Below, in pieces: positions 42,456-51,599 of a stretch of 64,000 bases of DNA. The stretch's first letter is position 1; each line of letters opens with the position of its first letter. The DNA is taken from assembly GCF_030719215.1 (NCBI RefSeq), contig NZ_CP120983.1, positions 3,906,001-3,970,000 on the forward strand, read 5' to 3'. The notes beneath the pieces were generated by a model. The model searched no databases. It was not told the DNA's origin and worked only from the letters and a program-made list of their open reading frames with translations. The DNA is from Streptomyces sp. Alt3. GTDB lineage: Bacteria > Actinomycetota > Actinomycetes > Streptomycetales > Streptomycetaceae. The translations under genes were made by a program, and so were the position numbers.

Positions 42456-43028
42456 ATGGGTAGATGGGAGCCGAACGCGCGCGGACGCCTGGCGGAGGCC
42501 GCGTTGGAGCTCTACAGCGAGCGCGGCTTCGAGCAGACCACCGTGGCGGAGATCGCCAAGCGGGCCGGGCTCACCGAGCGGACCTACTTCCGGCACTACG
42601 CCGACAAGCGCGAGGTGCTCTTCGGCGGCACCGAGCTGCAGGACCTGCTGGTCGAAGCGGCCGCCGGCGCTCCGGAGTCCATGGCTCCGGTCGACGTGCT
42701 GGCCGTGGGCCTCGACGCGATCTCCGGGATGTTCGAGGACCGGCGCGCGTACGCACGCAGGCGTCAGGCCGTGATCATCGCGAACGCGGAGCTCCGGGAA
42801 CGCGAGCTGATCAAGCTCGCCTCGCTGTCGGCCGCGCTCGCCGGGACCCTGCGCCGGCGGGGCGTGCCGGAACCGGCCGCGAGCCTGACCGCCGAGGCGG
42901 GCGTCGCCGTCTTCAAGGTCGGCTTCGAACGCTGGATCGCGGAGTCCGAGGAACGCGGGATGGCACCCGTGATGAGGGAGCTGCTGGACGAGCTCAAGTC
43001 CGTGGCCCGGGGCGGACACGGCGCGTAG
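42456..43028 (+). CDS. TetR-family regulator
   Basis: 190 residues from ATG 42456. N-terminal helix-turn-helix TVAEIAKRAGLTERTYFRHY (about residues 29-48) with the usual preceding LYSERGFEQT, then a helical ligand-binding region. Transcript probably leaderless. Likely represses the divergent SDR gene and itself. Confidence 0.9.
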   Translation: MGRWEPNARGRLAEAALELYSERGFEQTTVAEIAKRAGLTERTYFRHYADKREVLFGGTELQDLLVEAAAGAPESMAPVDVLAVGLDAISGMFEDRRAYARRRQAVIIANAELRERELIKLASLSAALAGTLRRRGVPEPAASLTAEAGVAVFKVGFERWIAESEERGMAPVMRELLDELKSVARGGHGA

Positions 43029-43096
43029 GCGCATCCCCGGGGCGGACACGGCCGCGTAGGCGCGTCCCCGGGGCCCACACGCCTCGTAGGGGCTTC
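43006..43096. repeat. 30-bp imperfect tandem repeat, three copies
   Basis: Units 43006-43035, 43036-43066 and 43067-43096, each beginning CCCGGGGC and containing CGTAGG. They start inside the last codons of the TetR gene and run past its stop, so the gene's 3' end probably arose by or seeded the duplication. Confidence 0.75.
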
Positions 43097-43171
43097 CTCC
43101 CCAGGCCGAATGAGAGCACCTCGCCCGGACCGCCCGCAGGCGCCTTCCCCGAGGCTCCCGGCCCGGTCCCC

Positions 43172-43927
43172 TCAGCCCCCGAGGGAGAGGCCCCTGGTCA
43201 CACGGTCCGCCGAAGACAGCAGGCTTTCGCGGACCTGGCTGGTCCGGTACATGCGGTCCGCCCGGAACGAGACGCCGAGCGACCCGAGCGTGGTGCCGTT
43301 GTACACGGGAACCGCGATGCACACCGTGCCGAGGTCGTACTCCTCGCGGTCCATGACCACCGGCGCCGGAAACGACGATTCGAGCTGCCGGAGCAGTTCC
43401 TCCCGGTGCGTGATCGTGCGGGGAGTGAGATCGGCGAGTGTGTGCCGCGAGAGGTACTCGGCCCGGGCGTCGTCGTCCAGCTCCCGCAGCACGCATTTCC
43501 CGAGCGCCGTGGCGTGCCCAGCGTCCTTGAACCCCACCCAGAGATCGACCTTCGGTGTCTGCGGACCGTCGACGATCTCGGCGATCCTGATCTCGCCCTC
43601 CTCGTAGAAGGTGAGGTAGGCGGCGGCCGACAGATCGTCCCGGAGCGAGGCGAGGGCCGGGCGGATCCGGTTCATCAGGGCCTGTGCGGAGTGGTCGCCG
43701 CCCGCGCCCGGGTTGTCGCCCAGCACGAAACCGCCGCCCTCGAGCCTGCGGAGATAGCCGTCCTTCGTGAGGGCCCCCAGCACCCGCAGGGCCGCGTCGA
43801 GCGACAGCCCTGCCTCCCGTGCCAGCCGCTCCGCGGGCGCTCCCCGCTCGTGCGCCGCCACGGCTTCCAACAGGCGGAACGCCTGCTGGACAGAGTTCAT
43901 GGGCGCGTGGCCCGCTCGGTCACCCAT
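43172..43927 (-). CDS. IclR-family regulator
   Basis: 251 residues; ATG 43900 (MNSVQQAFRLL) is a plausible internal start. N-terminal winged HTH (LEAVAAHERGAPAERLAREAGLSLDAALR) followed by the GAF-like IclR effector domain (residues about 75-245), with GFKDAGHATALGKCVLREL and GTVCIAVPVYNGTTLGSLGVS. No adjacent catabolic operon shows its target. Confidence 0.88.
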   Translation of the reverse strand: MGDRAGHAPMNSVQQAFRLLEAVAAHERGAPAERLAREAGLSLDAALRVLGALTKDGYLRRLEGGGFVLGDNPGAGGDHSAQALMNRIRPALASLRDDLSAAAYLTFYEEGEIRIAEIVDGPQTPKVDLWVGFKDAGHATALGKCVLRELDDDARAEYLSRHTLADLTPRTITHREELLRQLESSFPAPVVMDREEYDLGTVCIAVPVYNGTTLGSLGVSFRADRMYRTSQVRESLLSSADRVTRGLSLGG

Positions 43928-43974
43928 GTCACAAGCTTGGACCCGCCGCCGGGAGGCAGCAAGACAGGACGGTG

Positions 43975-44009
43975 GCGCACCGGCCGGGCGCGCTTCCCGG
44001 CCGGTGCGC
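43975..44009 (-). terminator. Terminator of cobN
   Basis: 14-bp perfect stem (43975-43988 with 43996-44009), 7-nt loop, just after the cobN stop at 44018. Confidence 0.8.
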
Positions 44010-44017
44010 TCATCCGC

Positions 44018-47000
44018 TCAGTCCTCGCCCTCCAGATCACCCTCGGTCTCCAGGAACACCTGGCGCAGCGCTTCGAGCACCGCCGGGTCGGGCTTCTCCC
44101 ACATCCCCCGGGACTCCGCCTCCAGGAGACGTTCGGCGATGCCGTGGAGGGCCCAGGGGTTGGCCTGCTGGAGGAATTCGCGGTTCGTGGGGTCGAGGAC
44201 GTACGTCTCGGTGAGCTTGTCGTACATCCAGTCCGCGACCACGCCCGTCGTCGCGTCGTACCCGAAGAGGTAGTCGACCGTCGCGGCCAGCTCGAAGGCC
44301 CCCTTGTAGCCGTGGCGGCGCATCGCCTCGATCCACTTGGGGTTGACCACCCGGGCGCGGAAGACCCGGGACGTCTCCTCGACCAGGGTGCGCGTACGGA
44401 CCGTCTCCGGACGGGTCGAGTCCCCGATGTACGCCTCGGGGGCGGTGCCCTTCAGCGCGCGCACGGTCGCGACCATGCCGCCGTGGTACTGGAAGTAGTC
44501 GTCCGAGTCCGCGATGTCGTGCTCACGGGTGTCGGTGTTCTTCGCCGCCACCGCGATCCGCTTGTACGCGGTCTCCATCTCGTCCCGCGCCGGGCGACCG
44601 TCCAGCTCACGACCGTAGGCGTAGCCGCCCCACACCGTGTACACCTCGGCGAGGTCGGCGTCGGTGCGCCAGTCACGTGAGTCGATGAGCTGAAGCAGCC
44701 CGGCGCCGTACGTACCGGGCCGGGAGCCGAAGATCCGGGTGGTGGCACGCCGCTCGTCGCCGTGTTCGGCGAGATCGGCCTGGGTGTGGGCGCGTACGAA
44801 GTTCCGCTCGGCCGGCTCGTCGAGCGAGGCCGCCAGGCGTACGGCGTCGTCGAGCAGGCCGATGGTGTGCGGGAAGGCGTCGCGGAAGAAGCCGGAGATA
44901 CGCAGCGTGACGTCGATGCGCGGGCGACCGAGTTCCTCGTACGGGATCGCCTCCAGGCCCGTGACCCGGCGCGAGGCGTCGTCCCAGACGGGGCGGACGC
45001 CGAGCAGGGCGAACGCCTCGGCGATGTCGTCGCCCGCGGTGCGCATCGCGCTGGTGCCCCACAGGGACAGGCCGACGGAGGTGGGCCAGTCGCCGTTGTC
45101 GGCGCGGTACCGCTCCAGGAGCGAGTCGGCGAGGGCCTGGCCGGTCTCCCAGGCGAGCCGGGAGGGGACCGCCTTCGGGTCGACGGAGTAGAAGTTGCGG
45201 CCGGTCGGCAGGACGTTGACCAGGCCGCGCAGCGGGGACCCGGACGGGCCCGCGGGGACGAAGCCGCCGTTCAGCGCGTGGACCGCGTGGTCGAGCTCGT
45301 CGGTCGTGGCGGCGAGGCGGGGCACGACCTCGCGGGCGGCGAAGTCGAGGATGTCGGCGACGGCCTGGGGGTGGCCCGCGGCGACACCGGCGACGGCCGC
45401 CGGGTCCCAGTCCGCGTCGTCCATGGCCTGGACGAGGGCGCGGGCCTTCTCCTCGGTCTCGTCGGCCGCGGTGCGGGTGGCCGCCGACTCGTCCAGTCCG
45501 AGCGCCTCGCGCAGACCGGGCAGCGAGGCCGTGCCGCCCCAGATCTGACGGGCGCGCAGGACGGCGAGGACCAGGTTCACGCGGTCCTTGCCGGCGGGGG
45601 CGCCGCCCAGGACGTGCAGACCGTCGCGGATCTGGACGTCCTTGATCTCACAGAGCCAGCCGTCGAGATGCATGATGAACTCGTCGAAGCCCTCGTCCTC
45701 GGGCCGGTCCTCCAGGCCCAGGTCGTGGTCGAGCTTCGCCGCCTGGATGAGGGTCCAGATCTGGGCGCGTACGGCCGGGAGCTTGGCCGGGTCCATCGCG
45801 GCGATCTGGGCGTGCTCGTCCAGGAGTTGTTCGAGGCGGGCGATGTCGCCGTAGCTGTCGGCGCGTGCCATCGGCGGCACGAGGTGGTCGACCAGCGTCG
45901 CGTGCACCCGGCGCTTGGCCTGGGTGCCCTCGCCCGGGTCGTTGACCAGGAACGGGTAGACCAGCGGCAGGTCCCCCAGCGCGGCGTCGGGGCCGCAGGC
46001 GGCGGAGAGACCGGCGTTCTTCCCGGGCAGCCACTCCAGGTTGCCGTGCTTGCCGAGGTGGATCATCGCGTCCGCGCCGAAGCCGTTGTCGTCGGCGGAC
46101 GCGGCGATCCAGCGGTACGCCGCCAGGTAGTGGTGCGAGGGCGGCAGGTCCGGGTCGTGGTAGATCGCGATCGGGTTCTCACCGAAGCCGCGCGGCGGCT
46201 GGATGAGGATGAGCAGATTGCCGCGGCGCAGGGCCGCGAGCACGATGTCGCCCTCGGGGTTGCGGGACCGGTCGACGAACATCTCGCCGGGTGCCGGGCC
46301 CCAGTGCTCCTCCACGGCCTCGCGCAGCTCGGCGGGCAGCGTGGCGAACCAGCGGCGGTAGTCGGCGGCGGGGATCCTGACCGGGTTGCGGGCCAGCTGC
46401 TCCTCGGTGAGCCACTCCTGGTCGTGGCCGCCCGCCTCGATGAGCGCGTAGATCAGCTCGTCGCCGTCGCCCGAGACCAGGCCCGGGATCTCCTCCTCGG
46501 GGCCGAAGTCGTAGCCCTCCTCACGGAGCCTGCGCAGCAGGGCGACGGCGCTGGCTGGGGTGTCGAGGCCGACCGCGTTGCCGATGCGGGAGTGCTTGGT
46601 CGGGTAGGCCGACAGGACCAGCGCGATCCGCTTCTCGGCGGCCGGGATGTGGCGGAGCCGCGCGTGGCGTACGGCGATCCCGGCGACGCGGGCAGCCCGC
46701 TCGGGGTCGGCGACGTACGCCGGCAGGCCGTCCTCGTCGATCTCCTTGAAGGAGAACGGCACGGTGATCAGACGCCCGTCGAACTCCGGCACGGCGATCT
46801 GGGTGGCCGCGTCCAGCGGGGAGACGCCCTCGTCGTTCTCCTCCCAGGCGGCGCGCGGGCTGGTGAGGCAGAGCGCCTGGAGCACCGGGACGTCGAGGCC
46901 GGTGAGGGCACCCGCGTCCCAGGACTCGTCGTCCCCGCCGGCCGACGCGGTCGCGGGCTTGGTGCCGCCCGCCGCGAGGACGGTGGTCACTATGACGTCC

Positions 47001-47617
47001 GCGGCACGGAGTTCGTCGATGAGCTCCGGTTCGGGCGACCGGAGCGAGGCTACGTACAGCGGGAGGGGGCGGGCGCCCGCGTCCTCCACGGCCGCGCAGA
47101 GCGCCTCGACGAACGCGGTGTTCCCGCTCATGTGGTGGGCGCGGTAGTAGAGCACCGCGACGGTCGGGCCGGTGACGTCCCGGGCGGTCCGCTCCAACGG
47201 GCCCCAGGCGGGCGCCGGGGCGGGCGGCTCGAAGCCGTGGCCGGTGAGCAGCACGGTGTCGGAGAGGAAGCGGGCCAGCTGCTCCAGGTTGGCGGGGCCG
47301 CCGTGCGCGAGGTAGGCGTGCGCCTCGGCGGCGATGCCGACGGGCACGGTCGACGCCGCCATCAGCTGTGCGTCGGGGGCCTGTTCACCTGTCAGTACGA
47401 CGACGGGCCTGCCGGTGGCCAGTACCTGGTCCAGCCCCTCCTGCCACGCGCGGACACCACCGAGGAGGCGTACGACGACCAGGTCGGTCCCCTCCAGCAG
47501 CTGCGGGAGGTCGTCGAGGGAGAGCCGGGAGGGGTTGGCGTAGCGGTAGCTGACCGGTCCCTGCGCGGCACGGGCGCTCAGCAGGTCGGTGTCGGACGTC
47601 GACAGGAGCAGGATCAT
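44018..47617 (-). CDS. cobN: Cobaltochelatase subunit CobN
   Basis: A 1199-residue CobN/BchH-type large chelatase subunit that inserts cobalt into hydrogenobyrinate a,c-diamide with the help of an AAA+/MIDAS pair not found in this window. ATG 47615-47617 has GAGGAGGG upstream. Typical pieces are VLYYRAHHMSGNTAFVEALC, the segment GRLITVPFSFKEID, YPTKHSRIGNAVGLDTPASA, MIHLGKHGNLEWLPGKNAGL and LYGPGTYGAGL-like RPGTYGAGLLQLIDSRDW. It is the only gene downstream of the riboswitch. Confidence 0.96.
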   Translation of the reverse strand: MILLLSTSDTDLLSARAAQGPVSYRYANPSRLSLDDLPQLLEGTDLVVVRLLGGVRAWQEGLDQVLATGRPVVVLTGEQAPDAQLMAASTVPVGIAAEAHAYLAHGGPANLEQLARFLSDTVLLTGHGFEPPAPAPAWGPLERTARDVTGPTVAVLYYRAHHMSGNTAFVEALCAAVEDAGARPLPLYVASLRSPEPELIDELRAADVIVTTVLAAGGTKPATASAGGDDESWDAGALTGLDVPVLQALCLTSPRAAWEENDEGVSPLDAATQIAVPEFDGRLITVPFSFKEIDEDGLPAYVADPERAARVAGIAVRHARLRHIPAAEKRIALVLSAYPTKHSRIGNAVGLDTPASAVALLRRLREEGYDFGPEEEIPGLVSGDGDELIYALIEAGGHDQEWLTEEQLARNPVRIPAADYRRWFATLPAELREAVEEHWGPAPGEMFVDRSRNPEGDIVLAALRRGNLLILIQPPRGFGENPIAIYHDPDLPPSHHYLAAYRWIAASADDNGFGADAMIHLGKHGNLEWLPGKNAGLSAACGPDAALGDLPLVYPFLVNDPGEGTQAKRRVHATLVDHLVPPMARADSYGDIARLEQLLDEHAQIAAMDPAKLPAVRAQIWTLIQAAKLDHDLGLEDRPEDEGFDEFIMHLDGWLCEIKDVQIRDGLHVLGGAPAGKDRVNLVLAVLRARQIWGGTASLPGLREALGLDESAATRTAADETEEKARALVQAMDDADWDPAAVAGVAAGHPQAVADILDFAAREVVPRLAATTDELDHAVHALNGGFVPAGPSGSPLRGLVNVLPTGRNFYSVDPKAVPSRLAWETGQALADSLLERYRADNGDWPTSVGLSLWGTSAMRTAGDDIAEAFALLGVRPVWDDASRRVTGLEAIPYEELGRPRIDVTLRISGFFRDAFPHTIGLLDDAVRLAASLDEPAERNFVRAHTQADLAEHGDERRATTRIFGSRPGTYGAGLLQLIDSRDWRTDADLAEVYTVWGGYAYGRELDGRPARDEMETAYKRIAVAAKNTDTREHDIADSDDYFQYHGGMVATVRALKGTAPEAYIGDSTRPETVRTRTLVEETSRVFRARVVNPKWIEAMRRHGYKGAFELAATVDYLFGYDATTGVVADWMYDKLTETYVLDPTNREFLQQANPWALHGIAERLLEAESRGMWEKPDPAVLEALRQVFLETEGDLEGED

Positions 47618-47639
47618 GCGGCGTCAGCCCTCCTCGGGG

Positions 47640-47800
47640 TGTCCACGCCCCGGGCAGTGTCGGATCGGCTGCTCGGACGGGACCGAGAGCCTGGGAAAGG
47701 GAGTTCCTGACTCGCCCGGCCGGGGCCGGGCTCACAGTGGCGGGACCGCGCCGGAATCTCACCGGGCTTCCTCCCATGTCGCCGTACGGCGATGGCGGAC
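47640..47800 (-). promoter_or_regulatory. Cobalamin riboswitch upstream of cobN
   Basis: Read on the minus strand, it has GGTGAGATTCCGGCGC, GGTCCCGCCACTGTGAGCC (the CCCGCxACTGT core), a GC-rich arm and a GTCAGGA segment corresponding to the B12-box side, then a GC hairpin with GAGGAGGG just before cobN. This is the classic AdoCbl aptamer order. Adenosylcobalamin binding should hide the ribosome site. Ends are approximate. Confidence 0.88.
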
Positions 47801-47947
47801 CGAACGGACCGCCGCTAGGCATAGTAGGCGGGGGGAGGGGGGTCCTGACCAGACGGCCCCCCGCCCTGGCCGCGACGGCGGCGGCTGTCCCGTAGGTCAC
47901 AGTGACCGCAGGGGTCCACCACGGTCACGGTCGGTATGCTCGCCGCC

Positions 47948-49237
47948 ATGTCCGCATCCCCCCTTCCGTCCCGTTCTCCGGGCGACGCGTGTGCCCGGAG
48001 CAGCGGTGACGCCTGCCCCGGCGCGCTGCGCCTGCACCGGGCGGACGACGGTGCGCTGGCGCGGATCCGCATACCCGGCGGGGTGCTGACACCCCGCCAG
48101 GCAGAGGCGCTGGGGCAGGCCGCCGAGCGCCTCGGTGACGGTGAGCTGCATCTCACCTCCCGCGGCAACGTGCAGCTGCGCGGGCTCGCACCGGACTGCG
48201 GTGCCGAGCTGGCCGGACTGCTGGACGAGGCCGGGCTGCTCCCCTCCGCACGGCATGAACGCGTGCGCAACATCGTCGCGTCCCCGCTGTCCGGGCTCGA
48301 CGGCCTCGGTTCCGTCGACGTCGGACCCTGGCTGACCGGCCTCGACCGTCTCCTGTGCGGTAGCCCGGGCGCGACGGCGCTCTCAGGACGTTTCCTGTTC
48401 GCGCTCGACGACGGCCGCGGCGATGTTGACGCCCTCGGAGCGGACCTCACCCTGTTGGGACACGACGGCGATGCCCTGCTGCGCGTCGGGCACGGCGACG
48501 AGGTCCTCCGCGTGCACGCCGACGACGGCCCCCGGGCCGCGCTGACCGCCGCGGAAGCCTTCCTCGACTCCGCCCGGGGGACCGGCGCCTGGCGGGTGAA
48601 GGACCTGCCGGACGCCGACGCCGCGGCACTGCCCGCCGAGGTCGTCCGCCGGCTGCGGCAGACGGGCACCACCGTCACGGCGGACCACCGCCCCCGCCCC
48701 CTCGAAGTCCTGCCGCCTGCCCACGGCCCCGTCGTGGGCGGCCACCGCGAGTCCGCCCTGTCCGTCGGTGTACCGCTGGGACGGCTGGCCCCGGCCCAGT
48801 GGCGGCTGTTGCTGTCGGGCGCGGGGGAACTGCGCCTCACCCCGTGGCGCGGCATCGTCGTCACCGGCATCGGCCCCGGCCTGTCGGAGGGCCTGTCGGC
48901 GGGCCTCGCCGAGGCCGGCCTGATCACCGGGCCCGGCTCCCCGTGGGCCGGGGTGGGCGCCTGCATCGGCCGGCCCGGCTGCGCGAAGTCGCTGGCCGAT
49001 GTGCGGGCCGAGGCGGGGGCCGCCGTCGGACCGGCCGGGCATCTCCCTGTGTACTGGTCGGGCTGCGAACGCCGCTGCGGCCATCCGCACGGGGAGTGGA
49101 TCGACGTGGTCGCCACCCCCCGAGGACACCGGATCTCCCACGTCCGGGGGGACCTCGTCACCACGGCGGCGACGGTACGGGACGACCCGGCGGCGCTGGC
49201 CGCCGCCGTGGCGGCGGCCCGGGGCGCACGCACCTGA
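47948..49237 (+). CDS. cobG: Precorrin-3B synthase (CobG-like)
   Basis: 429 residues from ATG 47948 (ATG 47936 is an alternative). A nitrite/sulfite-reductase-fold protein with two ferredoxin-like half-domains and the sirohaem/4Fe-4S cysteines: CIGRPGCAKS then YWSGCERRCGHPHG (C-x5-C and C-x3-C). CobG uses O2 to make precorrin-3B, the oxygen-dependent ring-contraction route. It starts a cobG-cobH-cobIJ operon divergent from cobN. Confidence 0.9.
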   Translation: MSASPLPSRSPGDACARSSGDACPGALRLHRADDGALARIRIPGGVLTPRQAEALGQAAERLGDGELHLTSRGNVQLRGLAPDCGAELAGLLDEAGLLPSARHERVRNIVASPLSGLDGLGSVDVGPWLTGLDRLLCGSPGATALSGRFLFALDDGRGDVDALGADLTLLGHDGDALLRVGHGDEVLRVHADDGPRAALTAAEAFLDSARGTGAWRVKDLPDADAAALPAEVVRRLRQTGTTVTADHRPRPLEVLPPAHGPVVGGHRESALSVGVPLGRLAPAQWRLLLSGAGELRLTPWRGIVVTGIGPGLSEGLSAGLAEAGLITGPGSPWAGVGACIGRPGCAKSLADVRAEAGAAVGPAGHLPVYWSGCERRCGHPHGEWIDVVATPRGHRISHVRGDLVTTAATVRDDPAALAAAVAAARGART

Positions 49238-49310
49238 CCACCACGCACGACCCCCTGTTCGGCCCCTCTCCGACCTGTTCGGCGAGAAAGACGAAGAAAG
49301 CGACAGCACT

Positions 49311-49937
49311 GTGCATCAGTACGAGAAGGACGGACCGGCGATCTACCGCCAGTCCTTCGCCACCATCCGCGCGGAGGCGGATCTGGCAGGGCTGCCCGCC
49401 GACGTGAGCCAGGTCGCCGTCCGCATGATCCACGCCTGCGGCATGGTCGACCTCGTACGCGATCTCGCCTTCTCGCCGAACGTGGTGGCCGACGCCCGCG
49501 CGGCCCTGCGCTCCGGCGCGCCGATCCTGTGCGACGTGGCGATGGTCGCCAGCGGTGTCACCCGCAAGCGGCTGCCGGCGGACAACGAGGTGATCTGCAC
49601 CCTGTCCGACCCGGCCGTTCCAGGACTGGCCGCGGAGCTGGGCACCACGCGCAGCGCGGCAGCCCTGGAGCTGTGGCGGGACCGGATGGAGGGCGCGGTC
49701 GTCGCCGTCGGCAACGCGCCCACCGCGCTCTTCCGGCTGCTGGAGATGATCGAGGAGGGCGCCCCGCGCCCCGCCGCCGTCATCGGTGTGCCCGTCGGCT
49801 TCATCGGGGCCGCCGAGTCCAAGGAGGCCCTGGCCTCCCACCCGTCCGGGCTGGAGCACCTCGTCGTCCGGGGCAGGCGTGGGGGCAGCGCCATCGCCGC
49901 CGCCGCCCTCAACGCGATCGCCAGCGAGGAGGAGTGA
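49311..49937 (+). CDS. cobH: Precorrin-8X methylmutase
   Basis: 208 residues from GTG 49311. CobH moves a methyl from C11 to C12 to give hydrogenobyrinate. Typical segments are IRMIH-type VRMIHACGMVDLV (active-site His), ILCDVAMVASGVTRKRL and VGNAPTALFRLLEMI. 73 bases after cobG, 2 bases before cobIJ. Confidence 0.93.
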   Translation: MHQYEKDGPAIYRQSFATIRAEADLAGLPADVSQVAVRMIHACGMVDLVRDLAFSPNVVADARAALRSGAPILCDVAMVASGVTRKRLPADNEVICTLSDPAVPGLAAELGTTRSAAALELWRDRMEGAVVAVGNAPTALFRLLEMIEEGAPRPAAVIGVPVGFIGAAESKEALASHPSGLEHLVVRGRRGGSAIAAAALNAIASEEE

Positions 49938-49939
49938 GC

Positions 49940-51457
49940 GTGCCCGAGCAGCAGCACACAGGTGGCGCGGGACGGCTGTACGGCGTCGGTCTCGGCCCGG
50001 GCGACCCGGCCCTGATGACAGTGAGGGCGGTGCAGATCATCGGTGAGGCCGATGTCGTCGCGTACCACTCGGCCCGGCACGGCCGCTCCATCGCCCGCTC
50101 GATCGCGGCGCAGTACATCCGCGCCGATCACATCGAGGAGGCGCTGGTCTACCCCGTCACGACGGAGACCACGGACCACCCCGGCGGCTACCGGGGCGCG
50201 CTGGACGAGTTCTACGCCGAGGCCGCGGCCCGCCTCGCGGTCCACCTCGACGCCGGGCGCACGGTAGCCGTGCTCGCGGAGGGCGACCCGCTCTTCTACG
50301 GCTCGTACCAGCACATGCACAAGCGGCTCGCGGACCGTTACGACACCGAGGTCATCCCGGGCGTCACCTCGGTCAGTGCCGCCGCGGCCCGCCTCGGCAC
50401 CCCGCTCGTCGAGGCCGAGGAGGTCCTGACGATCCTGCCGGGCACCCTGCCGGAGGAGGAGCTGACCGCACGTCTGGCGGCCACGGACTCCGCCGTGGTG
50501 ATGAAGCTGGGCCGGACGTTCCCGGCCGTGCGCCGGGCGTTCGAAGCCTCCGGGCGGCTCCCCGAGGCACGCTACGTCGAGCGTGCCACCATGGCCGGCG
50601 AGCGGACCGGCGACCTCGCGGACACCGACGCGGACACCGTTCCGTACTTCGCCGTCGCCGTGCTGCCGAGCCGGATCGACGCGCCCCGCCCCGAGCGGAG
50701 CCCCGGTTCCGGTGAGGTCGTCGTGGTCGGTACCGGGCCGGCCGGGCCGCTGTGGCTGACGCCGGAGACCCGCGGGGCGCTGGCCGCCGCCGACGACGTG
50801 GTCGGCTACACGACGTACCTGGACCGGGTGCCGGTCCGTCCCGGCCAGCGGCGCCACGGGTCCGACAACAAGGTGGAGTCCGAGCGCGCGGAGTTCGCCC
50901 TCGACCTGGCACGCCGCGGACACCGTGTCGCCGTGGTGTCCGGAGGCGACCCCGGGGTCTTCGCGATGGCCACGGCGGTCCTGGAAGTGGCCTCGCAGGA
51001 CACGTACGCGGACGTCGCCGTGCGAGTGCTGCCCGGGGTGACCGCGGCCAACGCCGCCGCCGCCAGGGCCGGTGCGCCGCTGGGCCACGACTACGCCACC
51101 ATCTCGCTCTCGGACCGGCTCAAGCCCTGGGAGGTCGTCGCCGGAAGGCTGCGCGCGGCGGCCACGGCCGACATGGTCATGGCGCTGTACAACCCGGGCT
51201 CACGCAGCCGGACATGGCAGGTCGGCAAGGCCCGCGACCTGCTGCTGGAGCACCGCTCCCCGGACACGCCCGTGGTACTCGGCCGTGACGTCGGAGGTCC
51301 GGCGGAGAGCGTACGGACGGTGCGGCTGGGCGACCTGGACCCGGCCGAGGTGGACATGCGGACGATCCTCATCGTCGGCTCCTCGCAGACCCGATGGGTG
51401 CACCGGCGTGGCGGCCGTCAGATCGTCTGGACGCCACGCCGCTACCCGGAGGACTGA
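49940..51457 (+). CDS. cobIJ: Fused precorrin-2 C20- and precorrin-3B C17-methyltransferase
   Basis: 505 residues from GTG 49940, chosen for the GGAGGAG site 5 bases upstream. Two SAM-dependent tetrapyrrole methylase domains in tandem: CobI (GRLYGVGLGPGDPALMTVRA through about residue 240) and CobJ (VVVGTGPAGPLWLTPETRGA, YTTYLDRV, VSGGDPGVFAMA). Each has the GxGPGD/GTGP SAM motif. The fusion is known in actinobacteria. Confidence 0.94.
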   Translation: MPEQQHTGGAGRLYGVGLGPGDPALMTVRAVQIIGEADVVAYHSARHGRSIARSIAAQYIRADHIEEALVYPVTTETTDHPGGYRGALDEFYAEAAARLAVHLDAGRTVAVLAEGDPLFYGSYQHMHKRLADRYDTEVIPGVTSVSAAAARLGTPLVEAEEVLTILPGTLPEEELTARLAATDSAVVMKLGRTFPAVRRAFEASGRLPEARYVERATMAGERTGDLADTDADTVPYFAVAVLPSRIDAPRPERSPGSGEVVVVGTGPAGPLWLTPETRGALAAADDVVGYTTYLDRVPVRPGQRRHGSDNKVESERAEFALDLARRGHRVAVVSGGDPGVFAMATAVLEVASQDTYADVAVRVLPGVTAANAAAARAGAPLGHDYATISLSDRLKPWEVVAGRLRAAATADMVMALYNPGSRSRTWQVGKARDLLLEHRSPDTPVVLGRDVGGPAESVRTVRLGDLDPAEVDMRTILIVGSSQTRWVHRRGGRQIVWTPRRYPED

Positions 51458-51474
51458 CAGGACCGGGCAGGGCC

Positions 51475-51528
51475 CGGGTCGGGGTCCGGGTCGGGGTCCG
51501 GGTCGGGGTCCGGGTCGGGGTCCGGGTC
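51475..51528. repeat. 12-bp G-rich tandem repeat
   Basis: Four and a half perfect copies of CGGGTCGGGGTC directly after cobIJ. G runs every few bases could form a quadruplex on the plus strand. Confidence 0.9.
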
Positions 51529-51599
51529 ACGGTGCCTCGACCTGAGGCCCTGAGGCCTTGGGCCCGGTCCCGAGGCCGGGGTCCGGACCGGCGTCCGGA

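Noticed and set aside
43006..43096. CRISPR-like array
   Set aside because: Three adjacent imperfect 30-bp units without unique spacers and no cas genes; a plain tandem duplication. The repeats at 51475, 58713 and 24323 were rejected for the same reason.
44762..47710. A 982-residue open frame antisense to cobN
   Set aside because: It is the mirror frame of a high-GC gene. The codons follow the GC-skewed third-position pattern of cobN, and the translation is rich in Gly/Arg/Val/Asp with no family features.
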